Program-made: the position numbers and the translations under genes
Assembly: GCA_963678675.1 (NCBI GenBank)
Contig: OY783193.1
Coordinates: 16,505,746-16,569,745 of the forward strand
Direction: 5' to 3'
From: Xiphydria camelus
Lineage: Eukaryota > Arthropoda > Insecta > Hymenoptera > Xiphydriidae
DNA length: 64,000 nt
In this document: piece after piece, positions 52,265 to 63,689 of the stretch
How positions within the stretch are numbered: position 1 is the first letter of the stretch
Layout: every line of letters starts with the position of its first letter
The notes under the pieces: generated by a model
What the model saw: the letters and a program-made list of their open reading frames with translations, nothing else
Databases searched by the model: none
Told to the model about the DNA's origin: nothing

Positions 52265-53347
52265 CAGGGTGGACCAGGTTAAACGTCATTTTTTTATATA
52301 TATGATAGAACAACAACAAAAAAGTAGACTTTCATAAGAAAAGTTTTTTCAAAAATGTTTCCGAACAAAGATACAGGGTGTCAAAGTTTCGAAAAAAAAT
52401 GGTTTTCTCATCATAATTTCTAAACTATATGATCGATTTCCATGAAGTTTCGCACACAGGCTAATGTAGAACAGCTCTAAGCAATAATTAAATAATTTTT
52501 AAAAATTCTCCAGTGGCGTAGATACTGGGGGCCGGTACCCCCCTTTCCCCTTCCCAATCTTCGGCGCCACTGGATATTTTGCAAAGAAAATTTAATTATT
52601 GGATTCCCCGTTTAATTTAAAGAAAAAAATCATCCTTGCAAATTTTTGATTTGTGACTTCGTTTTTGAGATATTTATTTAAATTTATAGGGTTTCGAGCA
52701 GGCTAAACGTTGATTAAACTGCCAAGAAAATACAATATGAGAGGCCAAAACTGTTTTTAACATTTTATTACTGACTAGACATACATCAAAGATACAAAAA
52801 AAGCTAATCAACAATTAATGTATGTTTTACAATAAGTTCTCAAAATGGAATCCACACCGACCTCAATGCATTTTTGAGCTCTTCTGGCCGTGGAATTAAT
52901 TGCCGCTAAGACTTGAGGACGGTTTCTCTTCAGTTGACGGCACGCCTCTTCAATACGTTCCACCAAATCAAAAATTTGCAAGGGTGATTTTTTTCTTTAA
53001 ATTAAACGGGGAATCCAATAATTACATTTTCTTTGCAAAGTATCCAATGGCGCCGAAGATTGGAAGGGGGAAAGGGGGTACCGGCCCCTAGTATCTACGC
53101 CACTGGAGAATTTTTAAAAATTATTTAATTATTGCTTAGAGCTGTTCTACATTAGCCTGTGTGCGAAACTTCATGGAAATCGATCAAGTAGTTTAGAAGT
53201 TATGATGAGAAAACCATTTTTTTTCGAAACTTTGACACCCTGTATCTTTGTTAGGAAACATTTTTGAAAAAACTTTTCTTATGAGTCTACTTTTTTTTGT
53301 TGTTCTATCACATATAAAAAAAATGACGTTTAACCTGGTCCACCCTG
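52265..53347 (-). mobile_element. Tc1/mariner-like element with ~390-bp inverted repeats, 1.08 kb
   Basis: Inverted ends CAGGGTGGACCAGGTTAAAC are flanked by TA. The arms (52265-52655 and 52963-53347) match closely, including a TCCAGTGGCGTAGATAC block. Between them lies a transposase C-terminal fragment at 52808-52975. Confidence 0.85.
52808..52975 (-). pseudogene. Tc1/mariner (IS630-like) transposase C-terminal fragment
   Basis: 55 codons then a stop: LVERIEEACRQL, RRAQKCIEVG. It resembles the helical tail after the DDE domain in insect IS630/mariner-type transposases (ERI-x2-AC ... R-x5-CI-x2-G). The catalytic region is absent. It sits between two long inverted repeats whose ends have TA duplications, which agrees with the assignment. 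Confidence 0.6.
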
Positions 53348-53431
53348 TATATATAGACACTTTACATACATACACCCGGCAATACCCACGCGACACGTGC
53401 GGCGTCTTGGCGCCCGACATTAAATTTGGAC

Positions 53432-53458
53432 CCTCTCTCTCTCTCTCTCTCTCTCTCT
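53432..53458. repeat. (CT)n microsatellite
   Basis: An uninterrupted CT run of about 13 units. Confidence 0.95.
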
Positions 53459-53701
53459 TGGCGGTCTTTTCAGCTCAGTTGTTCATAGACCACCAGCGAA
53501 AGTGCTACAATTTACTGCTTGTCCGCATCTCACTGCGCGGGTAACAATTTTTATCTCGAATAAACGCCTCCTTTTCATTGTTAGATAACCAAACAAACAC
53601 TTCCGAATCACTTTCTAACCACCTACGGCCGATCTACGCGCAACACATTCATATTCATTTTGGATACATTCATTCTTTATCAAAAAATTCTTACAAAAGT
53701 A

Positions 53702-54506
53702 GGGGTAATATGGGGAAAACAAACCAGCTGGGTAAGACCGACCAGGTGCTTTTTATTTGAAAAAGCGCGCCAACTACAGTGTAATACAGCGCTATCGGTG
53801 TGTATATATGCAGACTGTCAAGCAGAAGTGCCGGTGACGCCGTGGTTAGGCTTTGTGGAATTTTGTGCGTTAAAACATTTTTCAACCTGAATTGTTGTAA
53901 CTATTTCGAGTTCTGAAATAGGTGAGTACTCCGAAAAAAAGTTATTTCTTTCCAATATATAAGTATATGGCATCTATTAGCTTGAACATCTATTGTGTTG
54001 AAACCGCACGCAGACATTACCTCATTTTTGTAATAATATCGTACGGGAAAAATTTTTAGAAGCATGCATTATTGGGTAAAACCGACCGCAGTGGTCGGTC
54101 ACATGCAGAATGTGCAGGCGTGGAAATCACTCAACCGTACATTTGCCATTTTTGCCAGCCATAGATCTTTTGAGAAATCGTAAAACTTTGGAGTTACTTA
54201 TTGCTTGTAGTACCATGCCTACGTGTTTGTCAGCTCTGTTCTTTTTTTCATGTCATTAAGGGACATTTTGTAAAAGCTTTTATGGTCGATATTGCCCGAA
54301 TGGGTAGGATAATACCAATCATTTGCATTTATTCTATTTTATGAAATAAATATTTTATTTTATTTTATTTCCATGTTTCCACTGTCTCTTATTCTTCCCT
54401 AATTGTACTTTGTTACATTTTACATAAAACAAGCTTTAAATTCTAGCTGGTTTGGTATATACTAAATATTTTCCTTAAGTGATCGGTATTCTCACCATAT
54501 TTCCCC
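53702..54506 (+). mobile_element. Pogo/Jerky-like element, internally deleted, 0.8 kb
   Basis: Inverted ends GGGGNAATATGGNGA are flanked by TA (53700-53701, 54507-54508). GGTAAGACCGACC / GGTAAAACCGACC repeats lie inside. A zinc-finger end is at 54102-54164. Confidence 0.75.
54102..54164 (+). pseudogene. End of a PHD-like transposase zinc finger
   Basis: Twenty codons then TAG: HAECAGVEITQPYICHFC. The H-x2-C and terminal C-X2-C match the second half of the fingers at 29964 and 24917. The first half is lost. Confidence 0.5.
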
Positions 54507-54707
54507 TACTAACCTAGACCTTAAACTAATTTTCTAGAAGAAAAAAAATTATCATGACTCCTATTTCGTGGACGCCGCGCCACCCTCTCCGACCAGCGCG
54601 CGTGAATCCCACCTCCGACGAGATCTCGATCGCGATCCCACTCGCCTCGCTCGCCCTGAGCTCGCGATCCGGTATACGAATTCCTGCAATCTACGTGTAC
54701 GCGCGAT

Positions 54708-54738
<31 letters not shown>

Positions 54739-54924
54739 AGAGAAGGAGGAAGAGGGAGAGATGGCGCGGTAGACGGTCTCTTCTCGGTCTTCGCACCCGA
54801 GCGACGCCTCGTGGATCGCCTCCGGCGCCGTGGCTTGTTTAATTTTAGGGCATTACGTGCGCGAGCGGCAGCTCCGTCAAAGCTAAAGGGCTCTGTGGAC
54901 GGTATTTGCTAAGATATTATCGCC

Positions 54925-54962
<38 letters not shown>

Positions 54963-55645
54963 GGAGCTACGCGGGTAACGAGGAGGGCGTGTCTCTTCTG
55001 CGGAACGTATCTCGCTAGACGCGGCGGGGCTGACAATGTTTCGCGCGAATTCGTGGTATAGGGCTCTAGCGTACTTCCACAAACGTAGCTTTTGTTTGTG
55101 TTACACGTGTACATATAGAGAATGTACATCCAAGTTTCGCCAAGAAACCCAGCTTGGTGGCGCTGCTTGTATTTACCTTTTGATAACGATTTTCCAAGGA
55201 AAGAATTTATTTGAATGCTTTGAAATCCACATTCTATTATAATTGAGGCCATGTTGATTAAATCTCATAGGTAAAACACTTCAATTATTATCCAAAATAA
55301 CGTGTAAACAGCGCTTATACCACGGACATCTGCTTAATGCTTGGTGCGTGCCACAGATGGCACTCTATCTGTTTTGTGCAGTTACCCAATCGCCCTATAT
55401 GCGAGTCCTCGTTTGCGGCTCGGTCATCCTACAGCAGGGCCACGGAAGTATCGATGCAGCCGGACGGAAACCTCGGAAAGGGGTTCGACGATAGCAGTAT
55501 TGCTGATCGTCGCCAATTCGTGCTGAAAAATTCGCGCGAAAGCTTGTATGCGCGTTCTTCATTTCTAGACTGTAGAAATTAACGCGTCGTACGGTACGAC
55601 GAGTCGAATGCGGGATGCGCTCGGGTTTCGTCTTAGGCTAAAGGG
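54507..55645. other. No gene recognised; two GA microsatellites
   Basis: Runs of (GA)n lie at 54708-54730, followed by a G tract, and at 54927-54958. The region 54570-55060 and 55340-55640 is GC-rich with overlapping short frames on both strands, which could be untranslated or regulatory host DNA, but nothing specific is recognised. Confidence 0.5.
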
Positions 55646-56288
55646 CCCTATTCACATGCGGATATGTCCAGCGGATATGTCCGGCTAACGTATTCGTCGG
55701 ACAGATCCGTATGTGTATATCCACGCGCTCGGCGGATATGTTTTGCTCGCCGTCCGTGGTCCTAGATGACGAGCACGGACAGCGAGCCGGGCAGATCCGA
55801 ACGTGTGTAATCATATTCAACGGATTTGTTTGTCGGGCGTGAAATTGCTTCATTATCCACGCGCAAAAAATTGTGCAAATCATGAGGCTTTTTTGTTTCG
55901 AGTTCTCTAATTAAACTCATATGAGAGTACTTTCTTCTTTCCAATAGCCACCGTTTTGACCACACTCTTTTCTTTTTTTTTTTATCATCAAATAAAACTA
56001 AAAATTCTCCAATTATTGCAAGTTTCTTTTTATTATCCATATGGCAGTACAAAACACAATAATTATCTAGAGATAACGCAGGAACCAGTAGAACCGAGAG
56101 TAGAACCGAATGAAACAGAAATGTGGCCCGCATGTCTGTTGAGATTTGTCCGTGAATGTGTAGCAGCAACGGATCTGTCTGCAGACAAATCTGCCTGTAT
56201 GTAGTTCACGACAGATCTACCCGCCGGACATATCCGCTGGACATATCCGCTGGACATATCCGCTGGACATATTCGCCTGTGAATAGGG
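55646..56288 (-). mobile_element. Harbinger-like element relic, 643 bp
   Basis: Inverted ends CCCTATTCACA are followed by repeats of GCGGATATGTCCA (two on the left, four on the right). The interior carries a Harbinger-type transposase N-terminus (55839-56040). No exact target duplication is visible. Confidence 0.7.
55839..56040 (-). pseudogene. PIF/Harbinger transposase N-terminal fragment
   Basis: From ATG 56040: MDNKKKLAIIGEFLVLF, then KRVWSKRWLLERRKYSH, LIRELETKKPHDLHNFLRV. W-x-(K/R)-x-WLL-x-R ... LL-REL ... NFLRM-D is the conserved start of insect PIF/Harbinger transposases. The frame then enters the end repeats, and the DDE domain is missing. Confidence 0.75.
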
Positions 56289-56929
56289 AGAACATACGAG
56301 TACTGAAGCAGAGAGCGAAGCAGCAATGAGATCGGAAAGCAAAGCTGCGAAAATAAATCTGTACTTTTTCTTATTAGAACACTCATATTGAATCGCATCA
56401 CCGCCATGCGACTCACTACGCGTGTTTCAATAAGAAAGTACAGGTTTGTTTTCGCCGTTTTGCACTCATTCGTTCCGTGCGCTCTGTACTTCATTCGTAG
56501 CTTCTAGCCGGTTGCCAGGCGCGATTCGCCGTCTTAATTCGTATGTTGCACGCGATGTGTAGCTCGTACGCATCGGCGATAATTAATAAAGTCGTGCTCG
56601 CTGTAGTTATTTAACCGGGTGACCGCGCTTCTCCTTCTCGACGATCTCTAAACTGAAAAAAATTGCTTTGGCTAAGTAGCAATATTTTCTGGTTGAACAT
56701 TTCTAATTAAATTCAATATAAAATATTATAAATACAGTTATTAATTGTATTAGCTAGTTTAGTTATGTAGTATAGCTGTATTAATAATAGGGGAACCTGT
56801 TGGCCATCGTTGTGCCTCGTACTTTTCCTTAATTTTATATTTTCGCTGTTTACTTTCTTATAATAGATTATAGTAATTTACAGATCTATCAGTACAAGCT
56901 TACTTAATAGTATCTTATGTTATAAGGCG
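56289..56929. other. No gene recognised
   Basis: Unique sequence. GC-moderate to about 56640, then AT-rich. An inverted pair near 56340-56380 and 56405-56465 (GCAAAGCTGCGAAAA...GTAC / GTAC...TTTTCGCC) may be a small hairpin. Confidence 0.4.
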
Positions 56930-57740
56930 ATAATCCGAGGCTTTTTCAGACTTTGTTCAAATGGTAGCACGAGGGATGGTGGGGTGGAGGGAAGGCGAGC
57001 CCCATCCCCCCACCATACCTCGTTCTACGACATGAACATAGTCTGAAAAATCCAAGGATTAAAGCTGAATGATATATTATACTATTTTTCCTCACGAATT
57101 TACGAAGAGTGGTGGGAGGAGGAGGAGGAGGGGGGTTGGGGTTTATAAACTCAGCCTCACGAGCTTCATTGAGGACACCCTGCGGGATGTTGTTGTCGTC
57201 AGCGAGGTTATTATCACTTTCTACATTCTCTTGATAACTCAACGAATGTAAATTTATCTCTACACTCGATGCCGAAGTACAATTCAGCTCTTGCTTCATG
57301 ATATTTTGAAATTCGTCGCCTTCTTCATCGCTGTTCGGGATAATGACGCTTTTTCTCTCCATATTTTGATTTTACACTTATAGGTTTGGTATACTCTCGT
57401 GCGTCTGTCAGTCGACTCGAATGAATCGATTCGATCCGGTTAATTTCACGTTGCGATCGTCAATTTGAAAAACACCCACTTCGGACTAAGCAATCACGTC
57501 AATCAGAGTACAACAGTGTCAGCTGACAAAGTGAGATAGCTATACTCTGCTCATTTCACGTTCCGTTCGTCAATTTGATAAAAGGACCCACTTCGACTAG
57601 GTATTCGCGTCAGTCCGAGTAAAGTGCTTTTAATAGTCTACGGACTCCTAGTCGGTGTCACGCGGGAAAAACGCCATCTTACGGTCTAAAAGTAGACTGG
57701 AAAAGGCCTCGAAATGGGCATGAGTGAGGAAAAGTTATTT
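56930..57740 (-). repeat. Repeat D, copy 2, with a transposon ORF start
   Basis: This shares blocks with 22643-23000 (see there). Within it, 56950-57050 is a hairpin (CAGACT...GTAGCACGAGGNATGG and its complement). Two ~60-bp imperfect tandem units (TTTCACGTT(G/C)CG(A/T)TCGTCAATTTGA...) lie at about 57446-57505 and 57555-57620, in the leader of the ORF below. Confidence 0.65.
57092..57362 (-). pseudogene. N-terminal fragment of an unidentified transposon protein
   Basis: From ATG 57362 about 90 residues look protein-like: MERKSVIIPNSDEEGDEF, then an acidic, Ser/Asn-rich region ending in a proline run. Acidic N-termini of this sort occur on piggyBac transposases among others. The frame then runs into the hairpin at 56950. 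I cannot name the family. Confidence 0.35.
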
Positions 57741-57865
57741 TCTTTCCTCAAATGGTAAGCAAAAATACTAGAGGCAGCTTTAAAATGTTTCGCCTTCGAA
57801 GTTCCTGTGTAGAAATTTATCCAGGCATTCCATAAGAGGGCGGAGGAGTAAGATAAACAAGGGCA
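57741..57865. other. Short unassigned spacer
   Basis: No feature recognised. Confidence 0.4.
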
Positions 57866-59354
57866 CATACAATCTGTCCCTTTCAATACACGCCAGCGTG
57901 GCACATTGTATATCGGTTGGCGCTATCGGATCCAAGATGGTTTCCTAAAATTCCAAGATGGTTCCCTAAAATTCGGTGACAATACCGACAGCCCGGACTC
58001 GAACCAAATAGCAGGGACACGAACCAAATAGACGTTTCAGTCCGAAAAACATCGGTCATATCAATAGTGGTGAATGTGACAGACGCTCTGACAGCTAGCT
58101 TGATAATCGTTTGGATTTTTTTTTAATAATCAACATAGTGAACGGAAGCAGTGTCATTTTTCTCTGGTTGCTGGTGCATGAAGAGCAGGAAAGGAGACAT
58201 CTGTATCTCGGAAGAAGTGCCATCAGATAAGTTACTTCCTAACTGACTGTCTTAACCTCATTTTCATCACTTATAGAGAACAAATATCTTTGTCGTTATT
58301 CTATTTTTTGTTTTCAGCGCCATACGAGAACGGGACGGATTGATAGAAATTTGATTTTTCTTCGCTGTCAAAAATCAACCTAGGTAGAAAAGAATTCTCT
58401 AGAATTGCGGTACAATGCCACGGTATGAATATCAGGTTCTACCAACATGACATGCTTCGACAAGGTCTGTATCAACTTTAGCGGTATATTGGGGGCACTG
58501 CACTAATCCTGTGGCACATTTTTCTATCTGGGAAAGCATATTATTATAATAGTACAGCTGTACAGCGTTCCGATAATATACCGTCTTCCCGTACTGACAG
58601 TATACATGCATTTTTTTTTACCTCCAATATGCCGGAATTAAAAATCTCTAGAACTCTGCGGTACAATGCCACGGTTGTACCGCTGTACTACCATAATAAT
58701 ATGCTTTTCCAGATAGAAAAATGTGCCACAGGATTAGTGCAGTGCCCCCAATATACCGCTAAAGTTGATACAGACCTTGTCGAAGCATGTCATTTCGGTA
58801 AAACCTGATATTCATACCGTGGCATTGTACCGCAATTCTAGAGAATTCTTTTCTACCTAGGTTGATTTTTGACAGCGAAGAAAAATCAAATTTCTATCAA
58901 TCCGTCCCGTTCTCGTATGGCGCTGAAAACAAAAAATAGAATAACGACAAAGATATTTGTTCTCTATAAGTGATGAAAATGAGGTTAAGACAGTCAGTTA
59001 GGAAGTAACTTATCTGATGGCACTTCTTCCGAGATACAGATGTCTCCTTTCCTGCTCTTCATGCACCAGCAACCAGAGAAAAATGACACTGCTTCCGTTC
59101 ACTATGTTGATTATTAAAAAAAAATCCAAACGATTATCAAGCTAGCTGTCAGAGCGTCTGTCACATTCACCACTATTGATATGACCGATGTTTTACGGAC
59201 CAAAACGTCTATTTGGTTCGAGTCCGGGCTGTCGGTATTGTCACCGAATTTTAGGGAACCATCTTGGAATTTTAGAGAACCATCTTGGATCCGATAGCGC
59301 CAACCGATATGCAATGTGCCACGCTGGCGTGTATTGAAAGGGACGGATTGTATA
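57866..59354. mobile_element. 1.49-kb palindrome including a foldback B element
   Basis: The arms pair over about 700 bp, from CATACAATCNGTCCCTTTCA to its complement at 59354. The family B element (58060-59180, ends ATCAATAGTGGTGAATGTGAC) forms the inner part. The outer ~190 bp on each side (CCAAGATGG..., CGAACCAAATAG...) are not found at the other B copies. The centre lies near 58640. The left arm has an extra repeated CACGAACCAAATAG. Confidence 0.9.
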
Positions 59355-59485
59355 CACTGCTAATACCATCTATTTATCTCGTTGCAATGCTCTGCTTTTG
59401 TGGACATACGCGTAAAAAGTTGCAAGTATATATTATCGCGATAAATAAGCGAGCGTGGACCGAGAAGTTATTTTTGCACTGTACT
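59355..59485. other. Short unassigned spacer
   Basis: No feature recognised. Confidence 0.4.
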
Positions 59486-59706
59486 CCTAGCGTAAATGAT
59501 TCTGATCGACCCGCTATTGGTAATATACTTCAATTGAGTCGACCGTAGTTGAACGGTACGAGCGGATCTTCTTGTTTTGCCATGAAGCACCAATCAAATT
59601 TAGCCTTCATGGCAAAACACTAAGATTCACTTGAATTTTTTAACTATGGTCGATTCGATGGAAGTACCGTCACCAAAGCGGATCGATCAGAACCATTAAC
59701 GCTAGG
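59486..59706. mobile_element. Hairpin MITE, ~220 bp
   Basis: Ends CCTAGCGTNAATGNTTCTGATCGA are inverted, and the inner TGTTTTGCCATGAAG pairs with CTTCATGGCAAAACA around a ~20-bp loop. Confidence 0.85.
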
Positions 59707-61281
59707 TGAACGCACCTGTAAATAATACCCCGCCATTAGTTTATCAAGGAACCTTTATCCGCGACCTGTCTAATCGACAGGAGTGAGGTTACATGGCCTT
59801 GAATGGCCTCACGCAAATAATGATTTATTCCTCTAAAACCACATATTCACTTTACCAATACGCATGAGGAGGTAAATTCTTCCCTATTAATAATAATCAT
59901 TCTTCCTTAATAATCATTTAGGGGTAGGTACTGATAATGTGAGCAAAACTTCAAAACTGAAGGAGAAATCTACTTGTGACATTTTCAATCGTACAGCCGT
60001 ACACGCACGTCACTTATACTATTGCATTAAAATTGTGAAGTGTCCGTGAAGCGGTGGAACAAAGTTGGAGTTATGGTCGATGGATAGCACTAGTAGTGTA
60101 CATGCGTACGCACATATAAACATTCGGCTTGGTCTTCTCCTGTCTTAAGTTTGACTAGGGCCTGATTAGGAGATATTACGGCATGCCTAGATTCAATATT
60201 CTCTTTAGGGTCTGATATGCGCGCGCTAGATTGGGTATACTCCATCCTTATCAAGACCTGACTAGGAAACTGGAGCACGGTTCATGATTTTCATTCTAGT
60301 TTTTCCTGGCTCGATTCAGGCTAGTCCCTGATGTCCGAAACTAATCGAAATATACAATAGATAGCATTGATCTAAAATTGTCCTTAGGAAGCGTTCTAAG
60401 TAATGCGAAAGATTGGAATAGGTTCCACGGGGAACAACGAAGAAACACATTAACTAAAAAGGAGGGTTATTTTATAAACATGTATAACAAATATCATTTA
60501 AGAAGCTCTATTAATAAATTATGTAATATATTTTTTGTACTATTCATATTTTGTGTCAATTTATTTTACATTGTTCATCGATAATCGTCTATTCGTACTA
60601 CGACACAGAGGCTCTTATGCATTAATTGACATTTTTCTCATACGGCTCCTATATGCCTCATGTGTAAAGCTTTTGACCCTGTATAATTAGAAAGTAATCA
60701 TATATTTAACAGATTTTCTGGAATAGAATTGGGAACCGAAAAGAGAAATATGAACTGGCACTGGTCAAGTAATCTAGAGAGGCTCTCGTTAAATAACCTA
60801 AATAAGTCCAGGTTGATAAACCTAGCCAGGGACTAGACAAGGAAACTGTTACAAATATATACAGGAGCCTGGTTAGTTTGCCCTATCAGCGCAATTTTTA
60901 AAGAAGGGAAGTGTGGCCAGTTCTCGATCAGTTCCTAATTACGTTTTCTACATGGGTTAAGTTTCTTCATGCGTTTTATTTCTAAATATCTATCTCTCAC
61001 TACGTTACCTAATGATGGTGAAAAATTAGTTGGTAATTCAATTATTACCTATTTAGGTATGGCAAGAAGTAATCATTATAAAATCGCTGCATTCCTAACC
61101 AAAATGTTTGTGCCCCTGATTCTTTAAATTTTGTCATGCCGTTGTACCTTGAACTTATCCAAGGCAGTTGCGCTTCGCCTCCGACGCTGGCGCATCGATG
61201 TATAATATAATATTTGCAGTCGTTTAGCATCGCGTTTCTAAAGTTGGGTTGTGTGGAAATCGGAGAGCATCATCGATATTA
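59707..61281. other. No gene; degenerate CTGAYTAGG / CTAGTC motifs
   Basis: CCTGATTAGGA, TCTGATATG, CCTGACTAGGA and GGCTAGTCCCTGA occur at 60160-60330, and related forms at 60800-60890 (CCAGGGACTAG, inverted). They may be ends of an old element. No coding region seen. Confidence 0.45.
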
Positions 61282-61285
61282 TTAA

Positions 61286-61693
61286 CCCTTTTAGTGCCGA
61301 GCGAAAACCGTGTGTTTATGCGAAGATAACCGGACGAATTTGACGAATTTACTAAGTTTAGGAAAAAGCTCATAAAAATCAAACAGAATGATATTTAAAA
61401 AATTCTAAATGCAGCGTATTAGAGAAGAAAGAGAGAATAATGTATGCCAATTGTATTTCAATATATATTGAAAATCATACGAATAATGTAAATAGTAAAC
61501 ATGATGAAATCATATAAACAAGTTCCTCTTCTACAAACAATATTTGCGCTTAACAATAATCATCGTTTGATCATAGTTTTATGTAAGTTACGTAGTATGA
61601 AGTATAAGTATTACATTTTTAATCATTTTTAATAAAATAACCAATATCGGTCCTGAGCGAACGACGATACATCGTCGTCCGGCACTAAAAGGG
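61286..61693. mobile_element. piggyBac MITE, 408 bp
   Basis: Perfect inverted ends CCCTTTTAGTGCCG are flanked on both sides by TTAA (61282-61285 and 61694-61697). The interior is AT-rich without a frame. Confidence 0.93.
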
Positions 61694-61697
61694 TTAA

Positions 61698-63257
61698 AGT
61701 TGCATATGTATATGTAAATGTGGCGGATTAGATCAAACGAGGATATTCTAATTTATCACATCGATTTCTCTGTGTTTCCAGCTTGAGCCGAGTCGGCCAA
61801 TTTTCACGGGAGACCGTCTCGTCCGTACGGGAAAGAGAAGGGACCGGGAAACGGATCGAGTTCATCGCACGAAGCGGGACACCGAGCACGCTATATTTTT
61901 CGATGAATTGCAGAAATACGACGTCGCGTCGTGTCGAATCGAATCTCGTTAGCGATCACATTCGCACCTTATATTCGAGTTCCGTCGAGCGCTGCTGCTA
62001 CAGAGCCGACATCGCGGAATGACACGGGGAGCGACAGCTGGAAATATATGCGAAAGTCACTCGTATGATCCGCGCTGCCCCTATAGGTACGGATATCAAA
62101 TCGATAAGCGCGACGTAACGCATACATAAGCAATTTACGAGAAGCTTATTAAATAGGCGGAAGCGAGATTTGAAACTGGCAGATGTTGGACTGTACTGCG
62201 GAGAGATTTATAATATACACCCCTACCTAGTTTTGATTAGAAGAATATAAAAAATCGAATTATTTGCTCGGAATGAATTTTTTACATCAGTTTTCATAGT
62301 CATGGTTGTTGAATAACATCCTGACCAAAATGAGCGACCTCCTAAAACTGTTCGAAATCATTTTATTTCTTAAGATTCGGCCAAATTCAGGTATATGGGT
62401 AAACATCTCTATTAATTTCAAATAATTTCTATTAAGTTTAATACAATAAATGGTATACAAGATATGTGAGCATAAATTTCTACTGTTTAAAAATAATTTT
62501 TATACAAGTGGGTACAATAGTTTTCTGAAGGCCATATTTCGAAGTACAAAGAAGTACCATACAACCCAACCTAAAAATCAATAGGTAATACAATAATTTG
62601 AAAAAATACACATGATGAATCTGTATAGGTAAGTATTTATATAGAAATTATTCAAAAGTAGAAGAGATACGCCCATCATATACAGGCATTAGAAGATTTT
62701 CATCAGTAGTGTACACGGAAAAAATGATGTAATTCGTACATCAGTAGATACGAGAGGGAAATTATTTTTTGTAATTTCTACCAATCTTTTAACAAAATGT
62801 AAGGAACAGACCAGTCATAAATTACTGAGTCAATTGTAAAAGACACACCAGAATTGAGGCCAGACACTCAGATAATTATAGCCATGAGTTATACATCTTC
62901 TATATTCACTTCATGTAAATATTATTTATATTAATAATACGTTACGTTCCACTCATCTATTAGGAATTGTGTCAAAGTGGGATTGTGTCCATGTGAAACG
63001 GATTATGTCCATTTGGAAATCTGTCTAATCAACGCGTTGTCCATCTGGAATTATGTTTCTTCAACACCTACCTTTCATCTGTTGCTCCTAAATGAGTTAT
63101 AACTTCTACTCTTCAAATGAAAGCTATCCCTATATACAGTACTCTCGATACTTTTCCATCCTCCTTCGAACGAGCTCGAGTGCTTCCCCCACCACATCGG
63201 GCTTAACCGTGTGTCGGGTCGTAGGATCAGTTCCTCGATTCTTTTCTCTGTTATTAA
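61698..63257. other. No gene recognised
   Basis: 61740-62160 is higher-GC. It begins after a TTTCCAG acceptor-like site at 61774-61780 and has a 79-codon frame without recognisable similarity, which might be an untranslated host exon. 62200-63257 is AT-rich and unassigned. Confidence 0.45.
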
Positions 63258-63259
63258 GG

Positions 63260-63355
63260 GCCGGTTTTACAAATGCCAAATTATACCTAGAATAACTATA
63301 CCAAGAATAAATATATACTCCTCTTTATACCTGGTATAAAGCGCAACCGTTTTAA
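63260..63355. repeat. One-ended copy of the GGGCCGGTTTTAC MITE
   Basis: GGGCCGGTTTTAC preceded by TTAA matches the tip of 26650-26775. TATACCTNG-type blocks follow, but the second end is missing. Confidence 0.65.
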
Positions 63356-63357
63356 GG

Positions 63358-63570
63358 TTGATTCTCACTATACGTTCCGTTTCCGTTCCATATCGGTTCC
63401 GTTCCGTTTACATAAAATATTATGACATGAAAATAAGTGTAGGTATACACACTTTCCGTTCCGTTTAGATACCGTTTCCGAACACTTCCGTTCAGTTTAA
63501 ACGCAAACGTATTTTTGACGGACAGACTGAAACGTGTCGGAAGCGGTAAGGATAGTGGGAACAGAGTCTT
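63358..63570. repeat. TTCCGTT-rich transposon end, probably Harbinger-like
   Basis: CTCACTATACGTTCCGTTTCCG and, inverted at about 63535-63560, a decayed counterpart. TTCCGTTCCGTTTA units occur several times. It precedes the MADF-like fragment, as would be expected for the 5' end of such an element. Confidence 0.45.
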
Positions 63571-63626
63571 TGCGGGTCAGTTACATATTGTTTGGCGGAC
63601 AGCGCGTTTGCTTTTAATTTTGAAAT

Positions 63627-63689
63627 ATGAATGACGAGAAACTGATTGAACTGGTGAGGCAAAATCCTATCCCTCTGAAGGAGTGCTAA
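63627..63689 (+). pseudogene. MADF/Myb-like domain N-terminal fragment
   Basis: Twenty codons from ATG: MNDEKLIELVRQNPIPLKEC then TAA. This is the first helix of a MADF-type domain, which insect PIF/Harbinger elements carry as their second protein. The rest of the domain is absent. Confidence 0.55.

Noticed and set aside
54521..54912. Two frames of 91 and 114 residues across GA repeats
   Set aside because: Mostly translated microsatellite (Arg-Glu or Leu-Ser runs), on both strands.
55762..56169. The full 135-residue minus-strand frame as a secreted protein
   Set aside because: The hydrophobic start lies upstream of the conserved Harbinger N-terminus; the real start is most likely the ATG at 56040.
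61783..62022. A 79-residue frame after an acceptor-like site
   Set aside because: No recognisable similarity and no donor to define an exon; left as unassigned.
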